This document shows, in pieces, positions 27,382 to 36,656 of a stretch of DNA of 53,214 nt. The position numbers and the translations under genes are program-made. The stretch spans positions 1-53,214 of the forward strand of contig JALFIB010000058.1 of the NCBI GenBank assembly GCA_022776305.1, given 5' to 3'. This stretch comes from Lachnospiraceae bacterium (GTDB lineage: Bacteria > Bacillota > Clostridia > Lachnospirales > Lachnospiraceae). The notes beneath the pieces were generated by a model that did no database searches, had not been told where the DNA came from, and worked only from the letters and a program-made list of their open reading frames with translations. The stretch's first letter is position 1. Every line of letters starts with the position of its first letter.

Positions 27382-28236
27382 ATGAAAAAAGCAGTAGCAA
27401 TGGCAATGGCAGCAATGATGACAATGAGTATGGGAATGACTGCAATGGCAGCAGCAGAGGGTGATATTACGATCTGCTCCAGAGAAGAGGGATCAGGTAC
27501 AAGAGGAGCATTCATTGAACTGTTTGGAGTAGAGGAAAAGGATGCAGACGGAAATAAGATTGACAATACTACAGAAGCAGCTAAGATCACAAACAGTACC
27601 TCCGTTATGCTCAGCACTGTAGAAGGAGATGTAAACGCAATCGGTTACATTTCTCTTGGTTCTCTTAACGATACTGTTACAGCAGTGAAGATCGACGGTG
27701 CAGAGGCAACAGCAGAGAATATTGTTGCAGGAGAGTACAAAGTAGTACGTCCTTTCAACATTGCAACCACAGCAGAAGTAAGCGACGCAGCAGCAGATTT
27801 TATTGCTTACATAATGAGTGAAGAAGGTCAGGCAGTGATCGAAGAGGAAGGTTACATTTCCGTTGGAGAGCCGGCACCATTTGAAGGCGGAGAAGTAGAG
27901 GGCAAAGTAGTAGTTGCTGGTTCTTCTTCTGTTACACCGGTTATGGAAAAACTTGCTGAAGCTTATGGCGCAGTCAATGATAAAGTTGAGATCGAAGTAC
28001 AGCAGAGCGATTCTACCACAGGTATGACATCTGCCATCGACGGCCTTTGCGATATCGGTATGGCATCTCGCGAACTGAAAGACAGCGAACTGGAAGCAGG
28101 CCTTACACCGACAGTAATTGCTCAGGATGGAATCGCAGTGATCGTAAACAATGAAAGCGGTATCACAGAACTGACCAGCGAGCAGGTAAAAGACATTTAC
28201 GTTGGAAACATCACAACTTGGGAAGAACTTCAGTAA
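27382..28236 (+). CDS. pstS: Phosphate ABC transporter substrate-binding protein, circularly permuted
   Basis: A 284-residue secreted binding protein for phosphate; the pstC-pstA-pstB-phoU genes follow. The signal peptide (1-24) ends in AMAAAEG with no lipobox cysteine. The domain halves are in reversed order compared with canonical PstS. Residues 29-162 match the usual second half (ITICSREEGSGTRGAF, NAIGYISLGSLND, VVRPFNI, SEEGQAVIEEEGYI). Residues 176-284 match the usual first half (VVVAGSSSVTPVMEKLAEAY, DIGMASRELKD, DGIAVIVN, ITTWEELQ). An acidic Gly/Pro linker (163-175) joins them. Phosphate-binding loops SGT (38-40) and SSS (181-183) are both kept, so the protein should be functional. 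Confidence 0.9.
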   Translation: MKKAVAMAMAAMMTMSMGMTAMAAAEGDITICSREEGSGTRGAFIELFGVEEKDADGNKIDNTTEAAKITNSTSVMLSTVEGDVNAIGYISLGSLNDTVTAVKIDGAEATAENIVAGEYKVVRPFNIATTAEVSDAAADFIAYIMSEEGQAVIEEEGYISVGEPAPFEGGEVEGKVVVAGSSSVTPVMEKLAEAYGAVNDKVEIEVQQSDSTTGMTSAIDGLCDIGMASRELKDSELEAGLTPTVIAQDGIAVIVNNESGITELTSEQVKDIYVGNITTWEELQ

Positions 28237-28340
28237 GGAATTCTGCAGTGAGATAAAACTTTCGTAGGGAAAGGACAGAATGCATACCGTCTCTAGGGCA
28301 CATGGTACCAAGGGGCGGTGTGAAGTCAGGGGGATGACGA

Positions 28341-29198
28341 ATGACAAAAAAATTTCAAGAACGGTTTATGCAGATAGTTTTTCTCGTAGCAGCCTGCGCA
28401 TCCGTGCTTGCAGTTGCACTGATCTGTATTTTCCTGTTTGCAAACGGAATTCCGGCGATGAAAGAGATTGGTCTGGCGAAATTCCTGTTTGGGCAGAAAT
28501 GGAAACCGTCAAATAATTTATACGGCATCCTGCCGTTTATCCTCGGCAGTATTTACGTTACTGCGGGCTCCATCATCATCGGAGTTCCGACCGCACTTTT
28601 GACAGCCATCTTTCTGGCATTTTACTGTCCGAAAAAGCTGTATCCCATTTTAAAAGCAATGGTGAATCTGATGGCGGGGATCCCGTCTGTCGTATACGGG
28701 TTCTTTGGCTTGGTCATGATCGTACCGCTGATGCGGGATTTGACCGGACATGATGGCAGTACCATGCTTACAGCTTCGATTTTGCTGGGCATTATGATCC
28801 TGCCTACTGTCACAGGAGTGGTAGAACCGGCGTTGCGCAGTGTTCCCTCGTCTTATTATGAAGGAGCACTGGCACTGGGAGCTACCCATGAAAGAAGTGT
28901 ATTTATGACTGTGATTCCGGCTGCCAAATCCGGCGTGATCGCAGGAATCGTACTAGGAATCGGCCGCTCCATCGGAGAAACTATGGCAGTGATCATGGTG
29001 GCAGGAAACCAGACATGGATGCCGCAGGGACTGATGAAAGGACTTCGTACCATGACGGCCAACATCGTTATGGAGATGGGCTACGCTGCTGACCTCCATA
29101 GGGAAGCGTTGATCGCCACAGGTGTGGTACTGTTTGTATTTATTTTGATCATCAATCTCTGTGTATCGGCTTTGAAACGGAGATCAGCTTATGAATAA
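28341..29198 (+). CDS. pstC: Phosphate ABC transporter permease PstC
   Basis: A 285-residue permease with about six membrane segments. It has LMAGIPSVVYGFFGLVMI near residues 108-125 and the EAA coupling loop YEGALALGATHERSVFMTVIPAAKSG, then GIGRSIGETMAVIMVAGN. It imports phosphate with PstA. The ATG follows AGGGGGAT. The C-terminus overlaps pstA by 8 nt. The 104-nt gap after pstS holds no obvious terminator. Confidence 0.95.
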   Translation: MTKKFQERFMQIVFLVAACASVLAVALICIFLFANGIPAMKEIGLAKFLFGQKWKPSNNLYGILPFILGSIYVTAGSIIIGVPTALLTAIFLAFYCPKKLYPILKAMVNLMAGIPSVVYGFFGLVMIVPLMRDLTGHDGSTMLTASILLGIMILPTVTGVVEPALRSVPSSYYEGALALGATHERSVFMTVIPAAKSGVIAGIVLGIGRSIGETMAVIMVAGNQTWMPQGLMKGLRTMTANIVMEMGYAADLHREALIATGVVLFVFILIINLCVSALKRRSAYE

Positions 29199-30093
29199 AG
29201 AAATAAAAACACAACAAAAGAAAGAAAATCATAGTAAGGAAAAGGTAATCGCCTTGAAAAATCTTTGGATACACCATCCTTTTTCTGCAATGGTGTCCTG
29301 CCTCGTCTGGTTTGCGGCATTGCTGACCATGGCGGTACTCCTTTTCTTGGTAGGCTTCATCGTAGTGAAAGGTGTGCGCCACCTTACACCGGAATTATTC
29401 TCATTTACTTATAACTCTGACAACGTATCCTTGATGCCTGCTCTGGTCAATACGCTGGTTATAACGGCGGTGGCTCTTCTGATCGCTGTTCCCCTCGGGA
29501 TTTTTTCTGCGATCTATCTGGTGGAATATGCGAAAAAAGGAAGCCGTCTGGTAAAACTGATCCGTATCACGGCAGAGACGCTGCAGGGTATCCCCTCTAT
29601 TATTTACGGATTGTTCGGTCTTTTGTTTTTCAGCACAGCCCTTAAATGGGGATATTCCCTGCTTTCCGGTGCCATGACTCTGGTGATTATGATCCTGCCA
29701 TTGATCATCCGTACCACAGAGGAAGCGCTGATCAGTGTGCCGGATTCCTATCGGGAAGCATCCTTCGGAGTAGGAGCCGGAAAACTCAGGACAATCTTTA
29801 AAGTAGTATTGCCCACGGCAATTCCCGGAATTTTATCCGGCGTGGTATTGGCAACAGGCAGGATCGTGGGAGAGACGGCAGCTCTTTTGTATACAGCAGG
29901 TTCTGTTGCAAAGATCCCTTCCAGCTTGTTTGGCTCCGGAAGAACGCTGGCGGTACATATGTATGTGCTCTCCAGCGAGGGACTTTATATGGATCAGGCC
30001 TATGCTACGGCAGTGGTACTTCTGGTATTCGTACTGGTACTCAACAGTATTTCCACACTGTGCGCAAGGGGATTGACGAAGGGAAGAGGTTAA
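29191..30093 (+). CDS. pstA: Phosphate ABC transporter permease PstA
   Basis: A 300-residue permease, about six membrane segments, preceded by a Lys-rich ~25-residue cytoplasmic start. It has TLQGIPSIIYGLFGLLFF and the EAA loop YREASFGVGAGKLRTIFKVVLPTAIPG, then GRIVGETAALLYTAGS. It is translationally coupled to pstC through an 8-nt overlap and lies 6 nt from pstB. Confidence 0.95.
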   Translation: MNKEIKTQQKKENHSKEKVIALKNLWIHHPFSAMVSCLVWFAALLTMAVLLFLVGFIVVKGVRHLTPELFSFTYNSDNVSLMPALVNTLVITAVALLIAVPLGIFSAIYLVEYAKKGSRLVKLIRITAETLQGIPSIIYGLFGLLFFSTALKWGYSLLSGAMTLVIMILPLIIRTTEEALISVPDSYREASFGVGAGKLRTIFKVVLPTAIPGILSGVVLATGRIVGETAALLYTAGSVAKIPSSLFGSGRTLAVHMYVLSSEGLYMDQAYATAVVLLVFVLVLNSISTLCARGLTKGRG

Positions 30094-30099
30094 AAGAAG

Positions 30100-30849
30100 A
30101 TGGGAAAAATAGATATTAAAAATACAGATTTACATTACGGTGATTTTCATGCTTTGAAAAATATCAATCTTGAGATTCCTGCCAACAAGATCACTGCATT
30201 CATTGGTCCCAGCGGCTGCGGGAAATCCACACTGCTGAAATCATTGAACCGGATGAATGACCTTGTCCCGGGATGCCGGATCACAGGAGAATTGACTCTG
30301 GATGGGGAAGACATTTACGGGGATATGGATGTTAACCTGCTGCGCAAGCGCGTCGGCATGGTATTCCAGAAACCGAACCCTTTCCCCATGAGCATTTATG
30401 ATAATATTGCCTACGGTCCAAGGACACACGGGATCCACGCAAAAGCAAAGCTGGATGAGATCGTGGAAAAGGCCTTGAAGGATGCTGCCATCTGGGACGA
30501 GGTAAAAGACCGTCTCAAAAAAAGCGCCCTTGGTTTATCCGGTGGGCAGCAGCAGAGGTTATGTATCGCAAGGGCACTTGCCGTAGAGCCGGAAGTCCTT
30601 CTGATGGACGAGCCTACTTCAGCCCTTGACCCTATTTCCACGTCCAGAATCGAGGATCTGGCAGTGGAATTGAAAGAAAAGTATACCATCGTTATGGTGA
30701 CCCATAACATGCAGCAGGCAGCACGTATCTCAGATAAAACAGCCTTTTTCCTTCTGGGAGAAGTGATTGAATACGATGATACCATGACTCTGTTTTCTAT
30801 GCCTAAGAACAAGAAAACAGAAGAGTATATAACAGGGAGGTTTGGCTGA
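30100..30849 (+). CDS. pstB: Phosphate ABC transporter ATPase PstB
   Basis: A 249-residue ABC ATPase with PstB hallmarks: Walker [42 protein letters not shown], signature [15 protein letters not shown], Walker [17 protein letters not shown], and H-loop [13 protein letters not shown]. It energises the PstC-PstA channel. The stop lies 1 nt before the phoU ATG, so coupling is likely. Confidence 0.97.
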   Translation: MGKIDIKNTDLHYGDFHALKNINLEIPANKITAFIGPSGCGKSTLLKSLNRMNDLVPGCRITGELTLDGEDIYGDMDVNLLRKRVGMVFQKPNPFPMSIYDNIAYGPRTHGIHAKAKLDEIVEKALKDAAIWDEVKDRLKKSALGLSGGQQQRLCIARALAVEPEVLLMDEPTSALDPISTSRIEDLAVELKEKYTIVMVTHNMQQAARISDKTAFFLLGEVIEYDDTMTLFSMPKNKKTEEYITGRFG

Positions 30850-30850
30850 T

Positions 30851-31519
30851 ATGAGGGAGCTTTATACAGAAAAGCTGGCACAGCTGAAAAATGAAGTATT
30901 GGAGCTTGGTATGCTTTGCGAACAGGCGATCATGAAAACATACCGTCTTTTGATTTCCGACGAGCTGCGCGAAGAGCAGGTAAAAGAGATCGATGCGCTG
31001 GAAAAAGAGATCGATACGAAGGAACATTCTGTGGAAGCCATCTGCATCCAGCTTTTGCTGAGACAGCAGCCGGTGGCAACGGATCTTCGAAGAATTTCTG
31101 CCGCACTGAAAATGGTGACAGATATGGAACGTATCGGTGATCAGGCAACGGATATTGCCGAGATCATGGAGACGGGAAGCATCGATGTGCCGGTAAAGGG
31201 AGTCCGCATTACTGAAATGGCAGAATTTACCATGAACATGGTAAATAAAAGTGTGGAAGCTTATATCAACCGCAATCTGGAGCTTGCCCGTGAAGTGATC
31301 GCAAGTGACGATATTCTGGATGATCTTTTTCTTGAAGTAAGGAAATCACTGAACATCAATGTAGGAGACTTTTCAAGTGACCAGGTATTAGACCTGCTGA
31401 TGATAGCAAAATATTATGAGCGGATCGGCGACCATGCCACCAATATTGCGGAGTGGGCGGAGTTTTCACTGACCGGAAAACATAGGGACGGTGAAAAGGT
31501 CTACGAAGTTTTCTCATAG
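30851..31519 (+). CDS. phoU: Phosphate signalling protein PhoU
   Basis: A 222-residue protein of two PhoU three-helix repeats, with E/DxxxD metal-binding patterns MVTDMERIGDQATDIAE and MIAKYYERIGDHATNIAEW at equivalent places in each half. PhoU links the Pst transporter to the PhoR-type kinase and limits uptake in replete phosphate. ATG at 30851 is chosen because GGGAGG lies about 10 nt upstream. A TTG at 30842 is in frame but abuts that site. Confidence 0.95.
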   Translation: MRELYTEKLAQLKNEVLELGMLCEQAIMKTYRLLISDELREEQVKEIDALEKEIDTKEHSVEAICIQLLLRQQPVATDLRRISAALKMVTDMERIGDQATDIAEIMETGSIDVPVKGVRITEMAEFTMNMVNKSVEAYINRNLELAREVIASDDILDDLFLEVRKSLNINVGDFSSDQVLDLLMIAKYYERIGDHATNIAEWAEFSLTGKHRDGEKVYEVFS

Positions 31520-31550
31520 GTAGGTGCAGAGTAAGATCTGCAGTAAATGA

Positions 31551-31569
31551 TCCGGATCTTATATCCGGA
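31551..31569 (+). other. Small hairpin between phoU and the alkaline phosphatase gene
   Basis: TCCGGAT-CTTAT-ATCCGGA, a perfect 7-bp stem with no U-tract. It is followed by AAAGGAG, which serves no visible gene, and by an ATAAC-AA-GTTAT palindrome. Confidence 0.5.
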
Positions 31570-31659
31570 AAGGAGATAACAAGTTATATACAATTAGGTA
31601 ATTGCGAAACTCGCGAAGCTCGTTCACAATCTTGAACTAAAACAATGAGGAGAAAAATT

Positions 31660-33210
31660 ATGAAATTAAAAAATAAGATGACAAAGGCAGCTGCAGGGCT
31701 TTTGACAGCTGCAGTATCATTTGGAGCAATGGCACCGGCACTTCCTGTGGCAGCAGAGGAAACAGCTGCTGCACCGAAATACGTATTCTTATTCATCGGA
31801 GACGGTATGAGTTATCCTCAGATCCAGATTACATCCGATTATCTTGGCGCTATGGAGCAGGATCCGGAATCTGATATCCTTACAGGACCTAAGAGATTGA
31901 CTATGATGGATTTCCCTGTGGCAGGTTCTGCTACAACCTTTGATTCCACTTCCTTCTGTCCGGATTCCGCATCCACTGCAACCTCCATTGCAACGGGGCA
32001 TAAAACTTACAGCGGATCCATCAACGTAGACGAGACAGGCACCGTTTCTTACGAGACGATCACTGAAAAATTGAAAGACCAGTTGGGATATAAGATCGGA
32101 GTGATCTCTTCTGTTAACATCAACCACGCTACACCGGCCGCATTTTATGCACATCAGGTGAGCAGAAACAGCTACTATGAGATCTCAAATGAGATGATCG
32201 AAAGCGGATTTGATTATTTTGCAGGCGGCGGCCTGAAACAGACAACAGGAGAAAATAAAGATCAAGAAGATTCTTATACACTGGCAGAAAAAGCAGGATA
32301 TAAGGTAATCAAAACACAGGCAGAAGCAGAAGCACTTACTGCAGAGGACGGCAAGGCCATTGTGATCGCTGAAACACTGGCAGACAGTGATGCATGCTCC
32401 TATGAAAATGACAGGGCAGAAGAGGAATGGGCACTTGCTGATTTCGTTGAAAAAGGCATTGAAGTGCTGGATAATGAGAAGGGCTTCTTCATGATGGTAG
32501 AAGGCGGAAAGATTGACTGGGCCTGCCATGCAAACGATGCAGGATCCACAATTGCAGATACCATCGCTCTTGACAATGCTGTAGACAAAGCAGTGGAGTT
32601 TTACAATGAGCATCCGGAAGAGACATTGATCCTTGTAACAGGTGACCATGAGACCGGCGGACTTACCATCGGATACGCAGGAACAGATTACGATACTTTC
32701 CTTTCCAACATGGATAGCCAGAAGCTTTCTTATGCAAAATATGATTCTGATTACGTAGCAAAATACAAAGAAGAAGGAACAGATTTTGACACAGTAATGG
32801 CAGACATCACAGAACTGTTCGGACTGGTTCCGCCGACAGAAGGGCAGGTTGAAACGGAAGCAACGATGGACAGTGCTGACAAGCATCCGGAATCTGAGGA
32901 TACAGGAAGCCTTGTTATGACACAGTATGAATATGATAAGCTGAAAGCTGCATATGAGACTACTATGAGCAGGACAGGGGAAGAAGAGATCGGTCAGGAA
33001 GAGTACGTTCTGTACGGAAGCTATGAACCCCTTACGGTAACGATCACACATATCCTGAACAACAAGAGCGGTATCAATTTTGCATCCTATGCACATACAG
33101 GCCTTCCGGTAGCAGTTTTTGCAAAAGGAAATGGACAGGAACTCTTTGAAGGTTACTATGACAACACAGAAATCTATACAAAGATGGCTACACTGCTTGG
33201 TGTTCAGTAA
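31660..33210 (+). CDS. phoA: Secreted alkaline phosphatase
   Basis: A 516-residue enzyme releasing phosphate from monoesters outside the cell. A signal peptide (about residues 1-30, cut near VAAEE) precedes the catalytic domain. Metal and active-site motifs are FLFIGDGMSYPQ; CPDSASTATSIATGHKT, with the nucleophile Ser of DSAST; MMVEGGKIDWACHANDA; and LVTGDHETGGLTIG. The last part (ITHILNNKSGINFASYAHTGLPVAVFAKG) holds the final metal-binding His. An ATG at 31645 overlaps the ribosome-binding site (GAGGAGAAAA), so 31660 is the start. It lies 140 nt after phoU, in the phosphate island. Confidence 0.93.
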   Translation: MKLKNKMTKAAAGLLTAAVSFGAMAPALPVAAEETAAAPKYVFLFIGDGMSYPQIQITSDYLGAMEQDPESDILTGPKRLTMMDFPVAGSATTFDSTSFCPDSASTATSIATGHKTYSGSINVDETGTVSYETITEKLKDQLGYKIGVISSVNINHATPAAFYAHQVSRNSYYEISNEMIESGFDYFAGGGLKQTTGENKDQEDSYTLAEKAGYKVIKTQAEAEALTAEDGKAIVIAETLADSDACSYENDRAEEEWALADFVEKGIEVLDNEKGFFMMVEGGKIDWACHANDAGSTIADTIALDNAVDKAVEFYNEHPEETLILVTGDHETGGLTIGYAGTDYDTFLSNMDSQKLSYAKYDSDYVAKYKEEGTDFDTVMADITELFGLVPPTEGQVETEATMDSADKHPESEDTGSLVMTQYEYDKLKAAYETTMSRTGEEEIGQEEYVLYGSYEPLTVTITHILNNKSGINFASYAHTGLPVAVFAKGNGQELFEGYYDNTEIYTKMATLLGVQ

Positions 33211-33244
33211 AGAAATATAAAGATTCGGAAAAGGATTTCGAAGA

Positions 33245-33298
33245 GGCTGCTGCAGGAGAATGGTGGGTACCACAAAATAGTTTTGCGGCAGCCTTTTT
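33245..33298 (+). terminator. Terminator of the alkaline phosphatase gene
   Basis: GGCTGCTGCA pairs with TGCGGCAGCC (10 bp, one wobble), followed by TTTTT. The T-tract ends only 11 nt before the next gene's ATG. Confidence 0.88.
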
Positions 33299-33309
33299 GT
33301 GTAGAAAAA

Positions 33310-34512
33310 ATGGGAAAGAAATTAAAACAAAAATTGTGTACGCGGGAAATGTCCTCTGTATACGTATCATTTCTCCTATTCCTCATCCTTCTGGTGATCC
33401 CTACAGGGTATGAAGATGCGGTGATCTATCAGGGAAAGGACAGATGTGCCGCGCTGGTTCTGGAAACAAATGATGAGAATATAATTGATACGGGGCTGAT
33501 CAAAAGCGGAGAACAATCCTGTCTGGTAAAACTTTTGGGAGGCAGGTTTCAAGGACGAGAGACAGATGCCTTTAACATGCTTAATGGATCACTGGAAAAT
33601 GACAAGCTGTTCGCAGTGGGGGATAAAGCCCAAGTGGTGGTCAGCTATGATGGGAACGAAATCTTGTCGGTCAATATGATCGACCATTACCGTATTCCTG
33701 TAGAGATCTTGCTGGCGGGGATCTTTATTCTGGTATTGATCCTGATTGCGGGAAAGACAGGGATCCGTGCGATCCTGTCCTTCGTTATCACAGTATTGAT
33801 GATCTGGAAGATTCTGGTTCCCATGTATTTAAATGGATATGATCCCATCATAACGGGAATCCTGATCACAGGGGTACTTACTGTTGTGATCATATCCTTG
33901 GTGTACGGGTTTGAACGCCGGACGGCAGCGGCCGTATGTGGCGCAATGGCGGGGCTTCTTGTTACTGCATTGATGGGTACAGTTTTTTCCTCCTTATTTA
34001 AGATCCATGGTGCCATCATGCCTTATTCCGAGAGTCTGCTCTACAGCGGCTACGCAGACTTGAATCTGACGAAGATCTTTATGGCAAGTATTTTTATTGG
34101 AGCATCTGGAGCCGTCATGGATCTTTCCGTGGATATTACCTCAGCGGTCTGGGAAGTAATCTGTAAAAAGCCGGATATCGGATGGAAGGAAGCAGCACAC
34201 TCCGGTATGAACGTGGGCCGCGCTGCCATGGGAACCATGACAACCACTTTGCTTTTGGCCTATTCCGGCGGGTATGTGACCTTGCTGATGGTATTTATGG
34301 CTCAGGGAACGCCTGTGTACAATATTCTAAATTATAAATACGTATCTTCTGAGATTCTGGACACCATTGTGGGCAGCATGGGGCTGGTGAGCGTGGCACC
34401 TTTGACTTCACTCTGTGCCGGTTATCTGCTGACAAATAAGAAATACAGGAAAAATACTACAGAAAAACAGGTTGGTATTCCGGCAGAAGAACAGCAAAAT
34501 GCCGAAAAATAA
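33310..34512 (+). CDS. YibE/F family membrane protein
   Basis: A 400-residue protein: one N-terminal membrane segment, an extracytoplasmic domain of ~90 residues, then about seven membrane helices in the YibE/F pattern (GITGVLTVVIISLVYGF-like helix, YSESLLYSGYADLNLTKIF, GASGAVMDLSVDITSAVWEV, GRAAMGTMTTTLLLAYSGGY). The transported substrate is not known. ATG at 33310 is preferred; an in-frame TTG at 33283 lies inside the upstream terminator. The ribosome-binding site is poor, so translation may be weak or coupled to read-through. Confidence 0.85.
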   Translation: MGKKLKQKLCTREMSSVYVSFLLFLILLVIPTGYEDAVIYQGKDRCAALVLETNDENIIDTGLIKSGEQSCLVKLLGGRFQGRETDAFNMLNGSLENDKLFAVGDKAQVVVSYDGNEILSVNMIDHYRIPVEILLAGIFILVLILIAGKTGIRAILSFVITVLMIWKILVPMYLNGYDPIITGILITGVLTVVIISLVYGFERRTAAAVCGAMAGLLVTALMGTVFSSLFKIHGAIMPYSESLLYSGYADLNLTKIFMASIFIGASGAVMDLSVDITSAVWEVICKKPDIGWKEAAHSGMNVGRAAMGTMTTTLLLAYSGGYVTLLMVFMAQGTPVYNILNYKYVSSEILDTIVGSMGLVSVAPLTSLCAGYLLTNKKYRKNTTEKQVGIPAEEQQNAEK

Positions 34513-34526
34513 TTGCAAGACCTCAT

Positions 34527-34608
34527 TTTACATAGATTTTACATAAAACGTCTACAGATTTTACTTTCTTCCGATATACTGTTGCATGAATTTTACCGCA
34601 GTTTTACA
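34527..34608 (+). promoter_or_regulatory. Candidate PhoP-box promoter of the Na/Pi cotransporter
   Basis: TTTACA (34527) and TTTACA (34538) are 11 bp apart. TTTACT (34560) follows and, 9 nt after it, a TATACT -10 box (34575-34580). This is the same order and spacing as upstream of pstS. A second 11-bp-spaced pair, TTTACC (34592) and TTTACA (34603), lies in the leader. Confidence 0.65.
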
Positions 34609-34667
34609 AAAGACGGCGCAGCCGTCATGCAAAACAGCCGCAAAGGGGCGGCACTGGAGGAAAACGT

Positions 34668-36500
34668 ATGGATATTTTTAGTGTATTTACTATGATTGGA
34701 GGTCTTGCATTATTTTTATACGGAATGCACGTGATGGGCGAAGGGCTTTCCAAAGCATCCGGAGGGCGATTGGAAAAGATACTTGAAAAGCTTACTTCAA
34801 GTACTCTGCGGGGGGTACTGCTGGGCGCAGGTGTGACAGCCGTGATCCAGTCTTCTTCCGCGACTACCGTTATGGCAGTAGGTTTTGTAAACTCAGGGAT
34901 CATGACACTGCAAAGAGCAGTTGGTATCATCATGGGAGCTAATATCGGTACCACCATTACTTCGTGGATCCTGAGCCTTTCCGGTATTGAAGGAAACAGC
35001 TTTTTCATCCGTATGCTGAAGCCAAGCTCCTTCTCACCGATCCTCGCCATCATCGGTGTGGCCATGATCTTGTTCTCAAAAAAGGAGAAGAAAAAAGATG
35101 CCGGTTCCATTATGATCGGATTTGCGGTCCTGATGTTCGGTATGGAAACCATGAGCGGGGCGGTGAAACCTCTGGCGAATGTGCCTGAGTTTACGAATCT
35201 GTTTATTCTGTTTGAAAATCCTCTGCTTGGCATGATGATTGGTGCGGTCCTGACGGCGGTGATCCAGAGTTCCTCCGCTTCCGTAGGTATCTTGCAGGCG
35301 CTTTGCGTGACGGGGGCTGTGTCTTACGGATCTGCCATTCCGATTATTATGGGACAGAATATCGGTACCTGTGTGACGGCGCTTTTGTCCGCCATCGGTG
35401 CAAAGAAAAATGCAAAGCGTACAGCATTTGTCCATCTGTATTTCAACTTGATCGGTACTGTTGTATTTATGATCATTTTCTACACCTTAAATTCCTTTGT
35501 GCATTTTGAATTTTTATCTGGACCGGCAAATGCGGCAGGCATTGCTGTGGTGCATACGGCCTTTAACGTAGCAGCCACACTGTTATGGCTTCCATTCCAT
35601 GGCTTGCTGGTGAAGCTTGCCATGCTTACGGTACGGGATAAGAAGACAGAGGAACGTACTTTGGAAGGATCCTTAAAAGGCCTGGAAGCTCTGGATGACC
35701 GTTTCTTGGACAATCCGGCTCTTGCCATGGAACATTGCCGTATTGCATGTTCCCATATGGCTGAAATTACCATCAATGCCCTTGATACGGCAATCACACA
35801 GCTGGATACGTATTCTGAAGATAAAGTAGTTCAGGTAGGGGAAGAAGAGGATGTGGTCGACAAATATGAAGACCGCCTCGGGACGTACCTTGTACAGGTG
35901 GCAAAAAATGAGATGCAGACGAAAGACAGCCATACACTTTCAGTCCTGCTCCACAGTATAGGCGATATTGAACGAATCTCAGACCACGCAGTGAATATTG
36001 CCCAGGCGGCAAAAGAGATTTACGACAAAAACTTGTCATTTTCAGAAGCAGCAGTCAGTGAATTGGAAGTTTTCTCCGCTGCAGTGAAAGAAATCGTGCG
36101 TATCTCTATGGAAGCAATGAAAACAGAGAATTTCCAATTGGCACAAAACGTGGAGCCTTTGGAAGAGGTCATTGATGATCTGGGCGATGAAATGAAACAG
36201 CGTCATATCGACAGGCTGAGAGAGGGACGTTGTACCATCGAGCTGGGATTTATCCTTTCTGACCTGACCACCAGCTACAAGCGTATCGCGGATCACTGTT
36301 CCAATATTGCAGTCTGCCTGATTCAGGCAGAAAAGGACGTTTACGGACGCCATGAATACTTAAATTCCTTAAAAGAAGAAGACAACATACATTTCATGGA
36401 GAGATTCCAAGAGTACAAGGAACAGTACATGCTGCCGGAGCGTGTAAAAGGAACACCGAAGGTAGATATGCGGACACGGATGCAGCATGCCCACTCATAA
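34668..36500 (+). CDS. Na/Pi cotransporter family protein with PhoU-like domain
   Basis: A 610-residue protein. The N-terminal ~320 residues are two inverted Na/Pi-cotransporter repeats, each with a QSSSA motif (VIQSSSATTVMAVGF and VIQSSSASVGILQAL) and nearby GANIGTT/GQNIGTC. The C-terminal ~230 residues are a PhoU-like helical domain with ERISDHAVNIAQ and KRIADHCSNIAV, probably regulatory. It takes up phosphate with sodium. The ATG has CTGGAGGAAA. Preceded by candidate PhoP boxes and followed by a two-component system, it is inferred to belong to the phosphate regulon. Confidence 0.93.
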   Translation: MDIFSVFTMIGGLALFLYGMHVMGEGLSKASGGRLEKILEKLTSSTLRGVLLGAGVTAVIQSSSATTVMAVGFVNSGIMTLQRAVGIIMGANIGTTITSWILSLSGIEGNSFFIRMLKPSSFSPILAIIGVAMILFSKKEKKKDAGSIMIGFAVLMFGMETMSGAVKPLANVPEFTNLFILFENPLLGMMIGAVLTAVIQSSSASVGILQALCVTGAVSYGSAIPIIMGQNIGTCVTALLSAIGAKKNAKRTAFVHLYFNLIGTVVFMIIFYTLNSFVHFEFLSGPANAAGIAVVHTAFNVAATLLWLPFHGLLVKLAMLTVRDKKTEERTLEGSLKGLEALDDRFLDNPALAMEHCRIACSHMAEITINALDTAITQLDTYSEDKVVQVGEEEDVVDKYEDRLGTYLVQVAKNEMQTKDSHTLSVLLHSIGDIERISDHAVNIAQAAKEIYDKNLSFSEAAVSELEVFSAAVKEIVRISMEAMKTENFQLAQNVEPLEEVIDDLGDEMKQRHIDRLREGRCTIELGFILSDLTTSYKRIADHCSNIAVCLIQAEKDVYGRHEYLNSLKEEDNIHFMERFQEYKEQYMLPERVKGTPKVDMRTRMQHAHS

Positions 36501-36656
36501 AAAAGCAGGGCAATATCTGAACCTGTCCGGATACGTAGGAAAATCCATAGTTTCTGTAGACAGGAAAATGGTTTTGGCATAAAATTTAAAAGAAAAGACA
36601 GAAAGTTATGAAATAGGGAGTCAGAAGATAGCTTCCAGAGAAAGCAGGTAGAGAAA

